DNA of 64,000 nucleotides from Pseudeuparius sepicola (taxonomy: Eukaryota; Arthropoda; Insecta; Coleoptera; Anthribidae). The stretch lies in contig OY987299.1 in NCBI GenBank assembly GCA_963920635.1, forward strand, positions 133,111,373 through 133,175,372, given 5' to 3'. Positions 1-13,527 of the stretch are shown here, one piece after another. Positions within the stretch are counted from its first letter, which is position 1. Each line of letters begins with the position of its first letter. The position numbers were made by a program, and so were the translations under genes. The notes under the pieces are model-generated. The model was not told the DNA's origin. It did no database searches and saw nothing but the letters and a program-made list of their open reading frames with translations.

Positions 1-3000
1 GGTTGCTAGTTTAGACAGGAATGCAAAATGGTGAATGTTGGCAATATTGACGTTAAACGCAGTGCAGTAGCTGATTTCCAGAAGTGATTTTTATTGACGC
101 AAATGAGTACCTAGTTGTAAAGATTATTTTACGTTCTTTTTTAAGAAAATATATTTGTTTTGACAAGAAAAATTCATAATTAAATTTAAATGAAAGTGAA
201 CTCGCAAATTTTATACTCTATTTCATTAGTTAGAGTTAGAGGAGGAGGAATGTAAACGGGAAGGTCATGAAGACCTATGTCTCTCTCACTAAATAATAGT
301 TGAGAACATTATTTTAAGTTCGTACTAACGTGAAGGCCGTGTGATTTGTTGGCAATATTGACGTTCAAACTGATTTAGAGGAACGCAGCCGATTTCCGGA
401 AGTAATTTCTTTATAAAAATGTCTCATTTGAATAGTGTGAAACAATCATTTTACTACATAGATTTGTTTCGACAAGAAATACCTAAAAGTCACTTTTAAA
501 TCTAAATGAAAGTGAACTGAAGGAATCTACACTGTTTCACTTTATACCTTTTTGAACGGGTGCTGGGGAAGTAACGTGTAGGTAAGTAACTGGTTGCTAG
601 TTTAGACAGGAATGCAAAATGGTGAATGTTGGCAATATTGACGTTAAACGCAGTGCAGTAGCTGATTTCCAGAAGTGATTTTTATTGACGCAAATGAGTA
701 CCTAGTTGTAAAGATTATTTTACGTTCTTTTTTAAGAAAATATATTTGTTTTGACAAGAAAAATTCATAATTAAATTTAAATGAAAGTGAACTCGCAAAT
801 TTTATACTCTATTTCATTAGTTAGAGTTAGAGGAGGAGGAATGTAAACGGGAAGGTCATGAAGACCTATGTCTCTCTTACTAAATAATAGTTGAGAACAT
901 TATTTTAAGTTCGTACTAACGTGAAGGCCGTGTGATTTGTTGGCAATATTGACGTTCAAACTGATTTAGAGGAACGCAGCCGATTTCCGGAAGTAATTTC
1001 TTTATAAAAATGTCTCATTTGAATAGTGTGAAACAATCATTTTACTACATAGATTTGTTTCGACAAGAAATACCTAAAAGTCACTTTTAAATCTAAATGA
1101 AAGTGAACTGAAGGAATCTACACTGTTTCACTTTATACCTTTTTGAACGGGTGCTGGGGAAGTAACGTGTAGGTAAGTAACTGGTTGCTAGTTTAGACAG
1201 GAATGCAAAATGGTGAATGTTGGCAATATTGACGTTAAACGCAGTGCAGTAGCTGATTTCCAGAAGTGATTTTTATTGACGCAAATGAGTACCTAGTTGT
1301 AAAGATTATTTTACGTTCTTTTTTAAGAAAATATATTTGTTTTGACAAGAAAAATTCATAATTAAATTTAAATGAAAGTGAACTCGCAAATTTTATACTC
1401 TATTTCATTAGTTAGACTTAGAGGAGGAGGAATGTAAACGGGAAGGTCATGAAGACCTATGTCTCTCTTACTAAATAATAGTTGAGAACATTATTTTAAG
1501 TTCGTACTAACGTGAAGGCCGTGTGATTTGTTGGCAATATTGACGTTCAAACTGATTTAGAGGAACGCAGCCGATTTCCGGAAGTAATTTCTTTATAAAA
1601 ATGTCTCATTTGAATAGTGTGAAACAATCATTTTACTACATAGATTTGTTTCGACAAGAAATACCTAAAAGTCACTTTTAAATCTAAATGAAAGTGAACT
1701 GAAGGAATCTACACTGTTTCACTTTATACCTTTTTGAACGGGTGCTGGGGAAGTAACGTGTAGGTAAGTAACTGGTTGCTAGTTTAGACAGGAATGCAAA
1801 ATGGTGAATGTTGGCAATATTGACGTTAAACGCAGTGCAGTAGCTGATTTCCAGAAGTGATTTATCGACGCAAATGAGTAGTTGTGAAGATTATTTTACG
1901 TTCTTTTATAAGAAAACATATTTGTTTTGACAAGAAAAATTCATAATTAAATTTAAATGAAAGTGAACTCGCAAATTTTATACTCTATTTCATTAGTTAG
2001 AGTTAGAGGAGGAGGAATGTAAACGGGAAGGTCATGAAGACCTATGTCTCTCTTACTAAATAATAGTTGAGAACATTATTTTAAGTTCGTACTAACGTGA
2101 AAGCCGTGTGATTTGTTGGCAATATTGACGTTCAAACTGATTTAGAGGAACGCAGCCGATTTCCGGAAGTAATTTCTTTATAAAAATGTCTCATTTGAAC
2201 AGTGTGAAACAATTATTTTACTACATAGATTTGTTTCGACAAGAAATACCTAAAAGTCACTTTTAAATCTAAATGAAAGTGAACTGAAGGAATCTACACT
2301 GTTTCACTTTATACCTTTTTGAACGGGTGCTGGGGAAGTAACGTGTAGGTAAGTAACTGGTTGCTAGTTTAGACAGGAATGCAAAATGGTGAATGTTGGC
2401 AATATTGACGTTAAACGCAGTGCAGTAGCTGATTTCCAGAAGTGATTTTTATTGACGCAAATGAGTACCTAGTTGTAAAGATTATTTTACGTTCTTTTTT
2501 AAGAAAATATATTTGTTTTGACAAGAAAAATTCATAATTAAATTTAAATGAAAGTGAACTCGCAAATTTTATACTCTATTTCATTAGTTAGAGTTAGAGG
2601 AGGAGGAATGTAAACGGGAAGGTCATGAAGACCTATGTCTCTCTTACTAAATAATAGTTGAGAACATTATTTTAAGTTCGTACTAACGTGAAGGCCGTGT
2701 GATTTGTTGGCAATATTGACGTTCAAACTGATTTAGAGGAACGCAGCCGATTTCCGGAAGTAATTTCTTTATAAAAATGTCTCATTTGAATAGTGTGAAA
2801 CAATCATTTTACTACATAGATTTGTTTCGACAAGAAATACCTAAAAGTCACTTTTAAATCTAAATGAAAGTGAACTGAAGGAATCTACACTGTTTCACTT
2901 TATACCTTTTTGAACGGGTGCTGGGGAAGTAACGTGTAGGTAAGTAACTGGTTGCTAGTTTAGACAGGAATGCAAAATGGTGAATGTTGGCAATATTGAC

Positions 3001-6000
3001 GTTAAACGCAGTGCAGTAGCTGATTTCCAGAAGTGATTTTTATTGACGCAAATGAGTACCTAGTTGTAAAGATTATTTTACGTTCTTTTTTAAGAAAATA
3101 TATTTGTTTTGACAAGAAAAATTCATAATTAAATTTAAATGAAAGTGAACTCGCAAATTTTATACTCTATTTCATTAGTTAGACTTAGAGGAGGAGGAAT
3201 GTAAACGGGAAGGTCATGAAGACCTATGTCTCTCTTACTAAATAATAGTTGAGAACATTATTTTAAGTTCGTACTAACGTGAAGGCCGTGTGATTTGTTG
3301 GCAATATTGACGTTCAAACTGATTTAGAGGAACGCAGCCGATTTCCGGAAGTAATTTCTTTATAAAAATGTCTCATTTGAATAGTGTGAAACAATCATTT
3401 TACTACATAGATTTGTTTCGACAAGAAATACCTAAAAGTCACTTTTAAATCTAAATGAAAGTGAACTGAAGGAATCTACACTGTTTCACTTTATACCTTT
3501 TTGAACGGGTGCTGGGGAAGTAACGTGTAGGTAAGTAACTGGTTGCTAGTTTAGACAGGAATGCAAAATGGTGAATGTTGGCAATATTGACGTTAAACGC
3601 AGTGCAGTAGCTGATTTCCAGAAGTGATTTTTATTGACGCAAATGAGTACCTAGTTGTAAAGATTATTTTACGTTCTTTTTTAAGAAAATATATTTGTTT
3701 TGACAAGAAAAATTCATAATTAAATTTAAATGAAAGTGAACTCGCAAATTTTATACTCTATTTCATTAGTTAGAGTTAGAGGAGGAGGAATGTAAACGGG
3801 AAGGTCATGAAGACCTATGTCTCTCTTACTAAATAATAGTTGAGAACATTATTTTAAGTTCGTACTAACGTGAAGGCCGTGTGATTTGTTGGCAATATTG
3901 ACGTTCAAACTGATTTAGAGGAACGCAGCCGATTTCCGGAAGTAATTTCTTTATAAAAATGTCTCATTTGAATAGTGTGAAACAATCATTTTACTACATA
4001 GATTTGTTTCGACAAGAAATACCTAAAAGTCACTTTTAAATCTAAATGAAAGTGAACTGAAGGAATCTACACTGTTTCACTTTATACCTTTTTGAACGGG
4101 TGCTGGGGAAGTAACGTGTAGGTAAGTAACTGGTTGCTAGTTTAGACAGGGGTGTAAAATGGTGAATGTTGGCAATATTGACGTTAAACGCAGTGCAGTA
4201 GCTGATTTCCAGAAGAGATTTATTGACGCAAATGAGTAGTTGTGAAGATTATTTTACGTTCTTTTTTAAGAAAACATATTTGTTTTGACAAGAAAAATTC
4301 ATAATTAAATTTAAATGAAAGTGAACTCGCAAATTTTATACTCTATTTCATTAGTTAGAGTTAGAGGAGGAGGAATGTAAACGGGAAGGTCATGAAGACC
4401 TATGTCTCTCTTACTAAATAATAGTTGAGAACATTATTTTAAGTTCGTACTAACGTGAAGGCCGTGTGATTTGTTGGCAATATTGACGTTCAAACTGATT
4501 TAGAGGAACGCAGCCGATTTCCGGAAGTAATTTCTTCATAAAAATGTCTCATTTGAACAGTGTGAAACAATTATTTTACTACATAGATTTGTTTCGACAA
4601 GAAATACCTAAAAGTCACTTTTAAATCTAAATGAAAGTGAACTGAAGGAATCTACGCTGTTTCACTTTATACCTTTTTGAACGGGTGCTGGGGAAGTAAC
4701 GTAGGTAAGTAACTGGTTGCTAGTTTAGACAGGAGTGTAAAATGGTGAATGTTGGCAATATTGACGTTAAACGCAGTGCAGTAGCTGATTTCCAGAAGAG
4801 ATTTATTGACGCAGATGAGTACCTAGTTGTAAAGATTATTTTACGTTCTTTTTTAAGAAAATATATTTGTTTTGACAAGAAAAATTCATAATTAAATTTA
4901 AATGAAAGTGAACTCGCAAATTTTATACTCTATTTCATTAGTTAGAGTTAGAGGAGGAGGAATGTAAACGGGAAGGTCATGAAGACCTATGTCTCTCTTA
5001 CTAAATAATAGTTGAGAACATTATTTTAAGTTCGTACTAACGTGAAAGCCGTGTGATTTGTTGGCAATATTGACGTTCAAACTGATTTAGAGGAACGCAG
5101 CCGATTTCCGGAAGTAATTTCTTTATAAAAATGTCTCATTTGAACAGTGTGAAACAATTATTTTACTACATAGATTTGTTTCGACCAGAAATACCTAAAA
5201 GTCACTTTTAAATCTAAATGAAAGTGAACTGAAGGAATCTACGCTGTTTCACTTTATACCTTTTTGAACGGGTGCTGGGGAAGTAACGTAGGTAAGTAAC
5301 TGGTTGCTAGTTTAGACAGGAGTGTAAAATGGTGAATGTTGGCAATATTGACGTTAAACGCAGTGCAGTAGCTGATTTCCAGAAGTGATTTTTATTGACG
5401 CAAATGAGTACCTAGTTGTAAAGATTATTTTACGTTCTTTTTTAAGAAAATATATTTGTTTTGACAAGAAAAATTCATAATTAAATTTAAATGAAAGTGA
5501 ACTCGCAAATTTTATACTCTATTTCATTAGTTAGAGTTAGAGGAGGAGGAATGTAAACGGGAAGGTCATGAAGACCTATGTCTCTCTTACTAAATAATAG
5601 TTGAGAACATTATTTTAAGTTCGTACTAACGTGAAGGCCGTGTGATTTGTTGGCAATATTGACGTTCAAACTGATTTAGAGGAACGCAGCCGATTTCCGG
5701 AAGTAATTTCTTTATAAAAATGTCTCATTTGAATAGTGTGAAACAATTATTTTACTACATAGATTTGTTTCGACAAGAAATACCTAAAAGTCACTTTTAA
5801 ATCTAAATGAAAGTGAACTGAAGGAATCTACACTGTTTCACTTTATACCTTTTTGAACGGGTGCTGGGGAAGTAACGTGTAGGTAAGTAACTGGTTGCTA
5901 GTTTAGACAGGAATGCAAAATGGTGAATGTTGGCAATATTGACGTTAAACGCAGTGCAGTAGCTGATTTCCAGAAGTGATTTATCGACGCAAATGAGTAG

Positions 6001-9000
6001 TTGTGAAGATTATTTTACGTTCTTTTATAAGAAAACATATTTGTTTTGACAAGAAAAATTCATAATTAAATTTAAATGAAAGTGAACTCGCAAATTTTAT
6101 ACTCTATTTCATTAGTTAGAGTTAGAGGAGGAGGAATGTAAACGGGAAGGTCATGAAGACCTATGTCTCTCTCACTAAATAATAGTTGAGAACATTATTT
6201 TAAGTTCGTACTAACGTGAAGGCCGTGTGATTTGTTGGCAATATTGACGTTCAAACTGATTTAGAGGAACGCAGCCGATTTCCGGAAGTAATTTCTTTAT
6301 AAAAATGTCTCATTTGAATAGTGTGAAACAATTATTTTACTACATAGATTTGTTTCGACAAGAAATACCTAAAAGTCACTTTTAAATCTAAATGAAAGTG
6401 AACTGAAGGAATCTACACTGTTTCACTTTATACCTTTTTGAACGGGTGCTGGGGAAGTAACGTGTAGGTAAGTAACTGGTTGCTAGTTTAGACAGGAATG
6501 CAAAATGGTGAATGTTGGCAATATTGACGTTAAACGCAGTGCAGTAGCTGATTTCCAGAAGTGATTTATCGACGCAAATGAGTAGTTGTGAAGATTATTT
6601 TACGTTCTTTTATAAGAAAACATATTTGTTTTGACAAGAAAAATTCATAATTAAATTTAAATGAAAGTGAACTCGCAAATTTTATACTCTATTTCATTAG
6701 TTAGAGTTAGAGGAGGAGGAATGTAAACGGGAAGGTCATGAAGACCTATGTCTCTCTTACTAAATAATAGTTGAGAACATTATTTTAAGTTCGTACTAAC
6801 GTGAAGGCCGTGTGATTTGTTGGCAATATTGACGTTCAAACTGATTTAGAGGAACGCAGCCGATTTCCGGAAGTAATTTCTTTATAAAAATGTCTCATTT
6901 GAACAGTGTGAAACAATTATTTTACTACATAGATTTGTTTCGACCAGAAATACCTAAAAGTCACTTTTAAATCTAAATGAAAGTGAACTGAAGGAATCTA
7001 CACTGTTTCACTTTATACCTTTTTGAACGGGTGCTGGGGAAGTAACGTGTAGGTAAGTAACTGGTTGCTAGTTTAGACAGGAATGCAAAATGGTGAATGT
7101 TGGCAATATTGACGTTAAACGCAGTGCAGTAGCTGATTTCCAGAAGTGATTTTTATTGACGCAAATGAGTACCTAGTTGTAAAGATTATTTTACGTTCTT
7201 TTTTAAGAAAATATATTTGTTTTGACAAGAAAAATTCATAATTAAATTTAAATGAAAGTGAACTCGCAAATTTTATACTCTATTTCATTAGTTAGACTTA
7301 GAGGAGGAGGAATGTAAACGGGAAGGTCATGAAGACCTATGTCTCTCTTACTAAATAATAGTTGAGAACATTATTTTAAGTTCGTACTAACGTGAAGGCC
7401 GTGTGATTTGTTGGCAATATTGACGTTCAAACTGATTTAGAGGAACGCAGCCGATTTCCGGAAGTAATTTCTTTATAAAAATGTCTCATTTGAATAGTGT
7501 GAAACAATTATTTTACTACATAGATTTGTTTCGACAAGAAATACCTAAAAGTCACTTTTAAATCTAAATGAAAGTGAACTGAAGGAATCTACACTGTTTC
7601 ACTTTATACCTTTTTGAACGGGTGCTGGGGAAGTAACGTGTAGGTAAGTAACTGGTTGCTAGTTTAGACAGGAATGCAAAATGGTGAATGTTGGCAATAT
7701 TGACGTTAAACGCAGTGCAGTAGCTGATTTCCAGAAGTGATTTATCGACGCAAATGAGTAGTTGTGAAGATTATTTTACGTTCTTTTATAAGAAAACATA
7801 TTTGTTTTGACAAGAAAAATTCATAATTAAATTTAAATGAAAGTGAACTCGCAAATTTTATACTCTATTTCATTAGTTAGAGTTAGAGGAGGAGGAATGT
7901 AAACGGGAAGGTCATGAAGACCTATGTCTCTCTCACTAAATAATAGTTGAGAACATTATTTTAAGTTCGTACTAACGTGAAGGCCGTGTCATTTGTTGGC
8001 AATATTGACGTTCAAACTGATTTAGAGGAACGCAGCCGATTTCCGGAAGTAATTTCTTTATAAAAATGTCTCATTTGAATAGTGTGAAACAATCATTTTA
8101 CTACATAGATTTGTTTCGACAAGAAATACCTAAAAGTCACTTTTAAATCTAAATGAAAGTGAACTGAAGGAATCTACACTGTTTCACTTTATACCTTTTT
8201 GAACGGGTGCTGGGGAAGTAACGTGTAGGTAAGTAACTGGTTGCTAGTTTAGACAGGAATGTAAAATGGTGAATGTTGGCAATATTGACGTTAAACGCAG
8301 TGCAGTAGCTGATTTCCAGAAGTGATTTTTATTGACGCAAATGAGTACCTAGTTGTAAAGATTATTTTACGTTCTTTTTTAAGAAAATATATTTGTTTTG
8401 ACAAGAAAAATTCATAATTAAATTTAAATGAAAGTGAACTCGCAAATTTTATACTCTATTTCATTAGTTAGACTTAGAGGAGGAGGAATGTAAACGGGAA
8501 GGTCATGAAGACCTATGTCTCTCTTACTAAATAATAGTTGAGAACATTATTTTAAGTTCGTACTAACGTGAAGGCCGTGTCATTTGTTGGCAATATTGAC
8601 GTTCAAACTGATTTAGAGGAACGCAGCCGATTTCCGGAAGTAATTTCTTTATAAAAATGTCTCATTTGAATAGTGTGAAACAATTATTTTACTACATAGA
8701 TTTGTTTCGACAAGAAATACCTAAAAGTCACTTTTAAATCTAAATGAAAGTGAACTGAAGGAATCTACACTGTTTCACTTTATACCTTTTTGAACGGGTG
8801 CTGGGGAAGTAACGTGTAGGTAAGTAACTGGTTGCTAGTTTAGACAGGAATGCAAAATGGTGAATGTTGGCAATATTGACGTTAAACGCAGTGCAGTAGC
8901 TGATTTCCAGAAGTGATTTATCGACGCAAATGAGTAGTTGTGAAGATTATTTTACGTTCTTTTATAAGAAAACATATTTGTTTTGACAAGAAAAATTCAT

Positions 9001-9635
9001 AATTAAATTTAAATGAAAGTGAACTCGCAAATTTTATACTCTATTTCATTAGTTAGAGTTAGAGGAGGAGGAATGTAAACGGGAAGGTCATGAAGACCTA
9101 TGTCTCTCTTACTAAATAATAGTTGAGAACATTATTTTAAGTTCGTACTAACGTGAAGGCCGTGTGATTTGTTGGCAATATTGACGTTCAAACTGATTTA
9201 GAGGAACGCAGCCGATTTCCGGAAGTAATTTCTTTATAAAAATGTCTCATTTGAACAGTGTGAAACAATTATTTTACTACATAGATTTGTTTCGACAAGA
9301 AATACCTAAAAGTCACTTTTAAATCTAAATGAAAGTGAACTGAAGGAATCTACGCTGTTTCACTTTATACCTTTTTGAACGGGTGCTGGGGAAGTAACGT
9401 AGGTAAGTAACTGGTTGCTAGTTTAGACAGGAGTGTAAAATGGTGAATGTTGGCAATATTGACGTTAAACGCAGTGCAGTAGCTGATTTCCAGAAGTGAT
9501 TTATTGACGCAAATGAGCACCTAGTTGTAAAGATTATTTTACGTTCTTTTTTAAGAAAATATATTTGTTTTGACAAGAAAAATTCATAATTAAATTTAAA
9601 TGAAAGTGAACTCTCAAATTATATACTCTATTTCG
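1..9635. repeat. Tandem satellite, 583-591 bp unit, 16 full copies plus one partial
   Basis: Units begin (ggttgctagtttagacagg) at 1, 592, 1183, 1774, 2359, 2950, 3541, 4132, 4715, 5302, 5893, 6478, 7063, 7654, 8239, 8830 and 9413. The last unit breaks off near 9635. Most units are 591 bp; variants of 583, 585 and 587 bp come from small indels in the first half. Each unit is an old dimer: gttggcaatattgacg occurs at unit positions 37 and 348, followed in both halves by related text (ctgatttccagaag / cgatttccggaag, then tttgttttgacaagaaa / tttgtttcgacaagaaa, then aaatgaaagtgaact). The sub-units are therefore about 311 and 280 bp. The array is AT-rich, has no reading frame of note, and runs off the left edge of the window. 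A centromeric or heterochromatic role is possible but not shown. Confidence 0.97.
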
Positions 9636-10223
9636 TTTTTTATGAGTAGGTACACCATCGTATGTAATAAGGGAAAAAAACCTTACAGGAATGAGTCAAA
9701 GCTCTATGTGTATTATAAAATATGTAAGACGGAAATCACCTTGAGTAGTAACCAAGTTTTGACACAAATTTTGGTATCTGACACGGTGATAGGTGGTATT
9801 TGCACAAAAGTGGCATAAGCGTTTGTGTAGGTACAGGGTGGCTTACTCTAAATTGATACGCCTTTAACTTGTTAGTTTTGAGGTTAGAAAAAAAGTGTTT
9901 TACAAAAATTTTAAAGTTTTTTTGTGACGCTATTGGACTTTATACAGTGTGTTCTAAAAAGCCGTAGCAGAAATAACTTATGTTTTTTTTAAATGGGACA
10001 CCTTGAATATTTTAGGATTATTGAATTCTACGTATTTTTCCGATTCGAACGAAATATATAATATGTTATATGTTCGCTCCAACCGTTCGTTCAGAACTGA
10101 GCCTTTTTTGTGAGGGATTACTCCTTGGGTCATAGGTTGCCATGGAAGACAAATACCAAATTATAGTAATAAATTATTGACAGTTTGCAAGTATATTCAT
10201 GCTTTGGAAAATATAATGGGCTA
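9636..10223. other. AT-rich satellite flank, no gene seen
   Basis: Single-copy-looking sequence begins where the satellite breaks off. Positions about 9690-9745 are an inverted relative of 55357-55425: both contain gagtcaaagctctatgtgta and gacggaaatc. That piece is therefore a dispersed repeat. No coding signal was recognised; the short open frame at 9600-9818 starts inside satellite sequence and looks accidental. Confidence 0.6.
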
Positions 10224-10637
10224 TGAAGAAGAAAAATTGAGAGAAATGAGAAATTTTAAATAGTAACATAGTTAATAAACTTCCTAGATTTATTGTTTGA
10301 AATTTATTTTTTATTGAAAACGACAATAACATTTAGATAAAAAGATATATAATTATATTTTTTGTGGAGTTATTATTAAAATTTAGAATCACTGAAAGGG
10401 TAGAATTCGGGAAGAAATCCACATATTAAACACTGAACACGGCAATTTTTTCTTTGACTCAATAAACGGAAAGATAGTAGCAAATATCAATAAATGCATT
10501 GAGCAAGATGGAGCAGATACGTATATCGTTTTTCTAAATGTTATTGTCGTTTGCAATAAAAATTAAATTTCACACAATAAATCTGACGAAGTTTATTAAT
10601 TATGTTAATATTTAAAATTTCCCATTTCTTCTTCACA
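10224..10637. repeat. Foldback (palindromic) element
   Basis: The left arm 10226-10336 and right arm 10535-10636 are inverted copies of each other, about 100 bp with mismatches. For example cgacaataacattt at 10321 pairs with aaatgttattgtcg near 10536, and gaaattttaaata near 10250 pairs with tatttaaaatttc near 10608. The spacer is about 200 bp and AT-rich. This is typical of a non-autonomous foldback or MITE element; no clear target duplication was seen. Confidence 0.7.
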
Positions 10638-12484
10638 TTTTTATTTTTCAGAAATCAAGTATGTAGGCCTTGGCAGACGCCAAAAACTTATTTTTTTTAG
10701 TTTAGGTAAATAAATTGCCTTTTGTGTAAAACATGTTATTAGAGAATAATACAATATATAACTGTTATTCGGAATTGCATATTATGTCCCTATTATCACG
10801 TTTAAAAATGCCTACTTTTATTAGTTTTTTATTAGAATGAAAACTGAAAATATGAAAGTGCCCCAATTGTTTTGAAATGTGATATAGGAACATAATATGC
10901 AATCCTGAATAACATTTTCTCGTAAAATTTTTCAATATCTTTTTCGAAAAAATCGCTTTACCTAAAGTAACTCTTAAAAACCACAAAAATCAAAATAGGC
11001 TCATTGTTGTTTTCACACAGGGGTCTAATTTTATATTCTGAGCAACTTTTCCCAATGAAATTTCTCGATGTCTTGTACAGAATCTCAAATTCCAACTCTT
11101 ACGTTTTGCATCATTTACAACTGCTCTAGGTAAGTCTATCCGTGGACACACTGTTTCAAATGAGCAATAGAAAAAATTGATAAAGAATTATTATTTATAG
11201 ATTTGTGATTTGCATGGTTGCAAAATATTTTAATCCCACCTTAAGCATATATTTTCGTGAGCAAAACCCTACAAAATCTTTTTAGGTTTATCCCAAAACC
11301 TGTTGTTTTCGCGAGGCGGTTTTTATCAGAGGGGCGGTCTTGCAGCTTTCCAAAAACATCCATTTTCGCCATATAAGAAAATTTACTTCGAAATACGGTT
11401 TTTGTTTTCTCAAGTTGCAAATGAGGGTAGTTTTAAAATTATGATAACTTTTTGCTTAAGAGGAGATAAATTTATTTCAGATGCGATTCAACCAAATAAC
11501 ATGAAAACAATATTTTTATATTTACACGAAAGTAAGAAAATAAATCTTGTCCTGTCAACTAACTTATAATAGCGTGCAAGTTTGTTTATATTATGATCTT
11601 CCTAGAAAAATAGTATACATAGAAAAACTAATAAACGCACTTTGCCTATGGATAGCAAGACACGTAAGCAAGTATCTATAGTATATTTCAACGAGGTTTT
11701 CAGCACAATAATATCAATTTATATATTTTTGAGGTGTGTCAATTCTAACGCATAATTAAAATATATTTACCTGAGAGTTTCTGTATATTTCTTAATATAT
11801 TTCTCAATATGTAAACTTTTTTACGCGTAAATTCAAAATACCTAACTATATAGTAATAACACATTCATTCATTTTTGACTAATGCTCTATTGTTTGTTAG
11901 TTTGTCTGTTTCCGGGACATATAAAAACGGATGCATCGATTTTGATATAAATGAAATATGGCATTTACTGGTCGTTGGGCGGTGTTTTTGCCTCCACGCT
12001 TGAATGCATCACACTGGGGGTTGAACGTATATTACCGGTCCAGGGTGGCGACGTTCAAAGAGTAATCAACTATTTGGTCTGCGCGTTTTTCCGCCTTCAA
12101 TCGACCTCTGATTCTATTCAAGGTATTGCCCCTTATACATAAAAACTTTATTTGTGTGATTTACTAATAATTATTGTCCTACACTGACAGGGATTGCTAC
12201 GGTTTTCTAGGGTGGGGTAAAACAAGTATGGAATGTTTTGAAGGTGAGAATTATTATTATATTTACTGGTGTCAGGTGCGGGATAATTTATTTTGTCAGG
12301 TGTGGGATTTAGGCAGCTCTAGAGAGCGAATTCTCTGATCCCATTTTCTCTTCTGTAATAATAATTTAGTGTAACATTCTCTTATCACATACCACAGGGC
12401 CTTCTATACATTATTATCTGGACATTTTTTTGATCCCGAGAATATATTGGGCTAGTTTTCTCATATATAAAACTGCATGCAGGC
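10638..12484. other. AT-rich stretch without a recognised gene
   Basis: No convincing coding sequence is present. One small inverted repeat lies at about 10758-10815 and 10865-10918 (gcatattatgt near 10778 against acataatatgc near 10890), which would form a hairpin of about 150 bp. Short open frames at 11303-11569 and 11951-12142 show no family resemblance I can name. Confidence 0.5.
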
Positions 12485-13527
12485 GTACACGCGCGGCCCT
12501 TGAAATCGTTCCAATACCTGCGGACGCAAAGGCGTTCAACTGACAACGTTGCAATTACCCCTCCCCTCTCTCGCTGTTTGAAAGCCAGCGATAACCTTAA
12601 AAGCGTAAGTGACGGCAAATCTAACATCTTATTACGCGACATTACCTTACGTGACATTGCCAGTTACAGTGCAAAAAACAGTAAATTCGGAGCTGTTAGG
12701 TTGGCCTTAGATTGCCTGAATAATAGTGGAAAATCTTATAACCCTGCCCACGGACATTGGTGGCTTTTTTCGCAAAAGTCTTTCGACAACCTCGAATATA
12801 GAACCGTTCTAAAAATCGAAGAAGGTGGTAAATCTCTTAATTCGGTGTCGTACTTTCCTCCGGTACCAAAAAGAACCTCGAAAATCCGATATCTAAGAGA
12901 AATTCCCGATTATCGATTAACCACTTTCGAGAAACGGGACGGCTGTAGAATCAGCGAAACCGACGGAAAATCCTCTGAAACCACTATTGGAAATTGCTTG
13001 TTTTTTCTCATTTCTCGATTTTTCGGGGGCCCGGGAAGCATCAGAACCTCACCCGAGGACTCCAGGGAAGCTTTAAAAATTTAAATAAACCAAAGATTTG
13101 GTTCGCGGTTAAGATAAAGAAGTGTAATAAACCAATGTAAAAAACCACTACGAGATTCTTCTATATTAACACAATTATACTTAGATATTATACCTTATTT
13201 AACTAATACCACTTTGACAATCAAAGAAATCCGCGTAATTTCATGTTACGTGAATCTCAAAACACCAAGAAACTGTGTAAAACTTTAAATCCACTTTATT
13301 ATAATGATAATGGAGCGATTTATTAACTATTAACTATTTTCGTTGACTGACGTATCGCAATTTTTATTTTCTACGGGGAGGAGCGGGTCGGTACGAGGGA
13401 ATGTAGGGGAAGTTGTTGATTTGAGTAGCCGTGGAATTGGCGCAACGTTGCCGCACTTACCCGAAATTCTTGATTTCTTGCTTATTTCTCGTGCCTAGTG
13501 GAACGATTTATGAGGCCGCGCGTGTAC
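12485..13527. mobile_element. Candidate 1.04-kb element with about 29-bp terminal inverted repeats
   Basis: The left end gtacacgcgcggcc (12485) recurs inverted as ggccgcgcgtgtac ending at 13527. The match continues inward (aaatcgttcca against tggaacgattt), giving about 25 of 29 matching bases. No target duplication is evident. The interior holds an open frame of 194 codons (12500-13084, +) that starts inside the left terminal repeat. I do not recognise its product, which has no clear domain, so it may be chance. A piece of this interior (13024-13063) recurs inverted at 13876-13922. Confidence 0.5.

Noticed and set aside
1..9635. CRISPR-like or gene-array reading of the tandem repeats
   Set aside because: Units are contiguous 583-591 bp copies without variable spacers, in animal DNA. 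This is a satellite.
12500..13084. 194-codon frame as a host gene
   Set aside because: It starts in a terminal inverted repeat, has no recognisable domain and part of it recurs inverted nearby. Mentioned only within the element.
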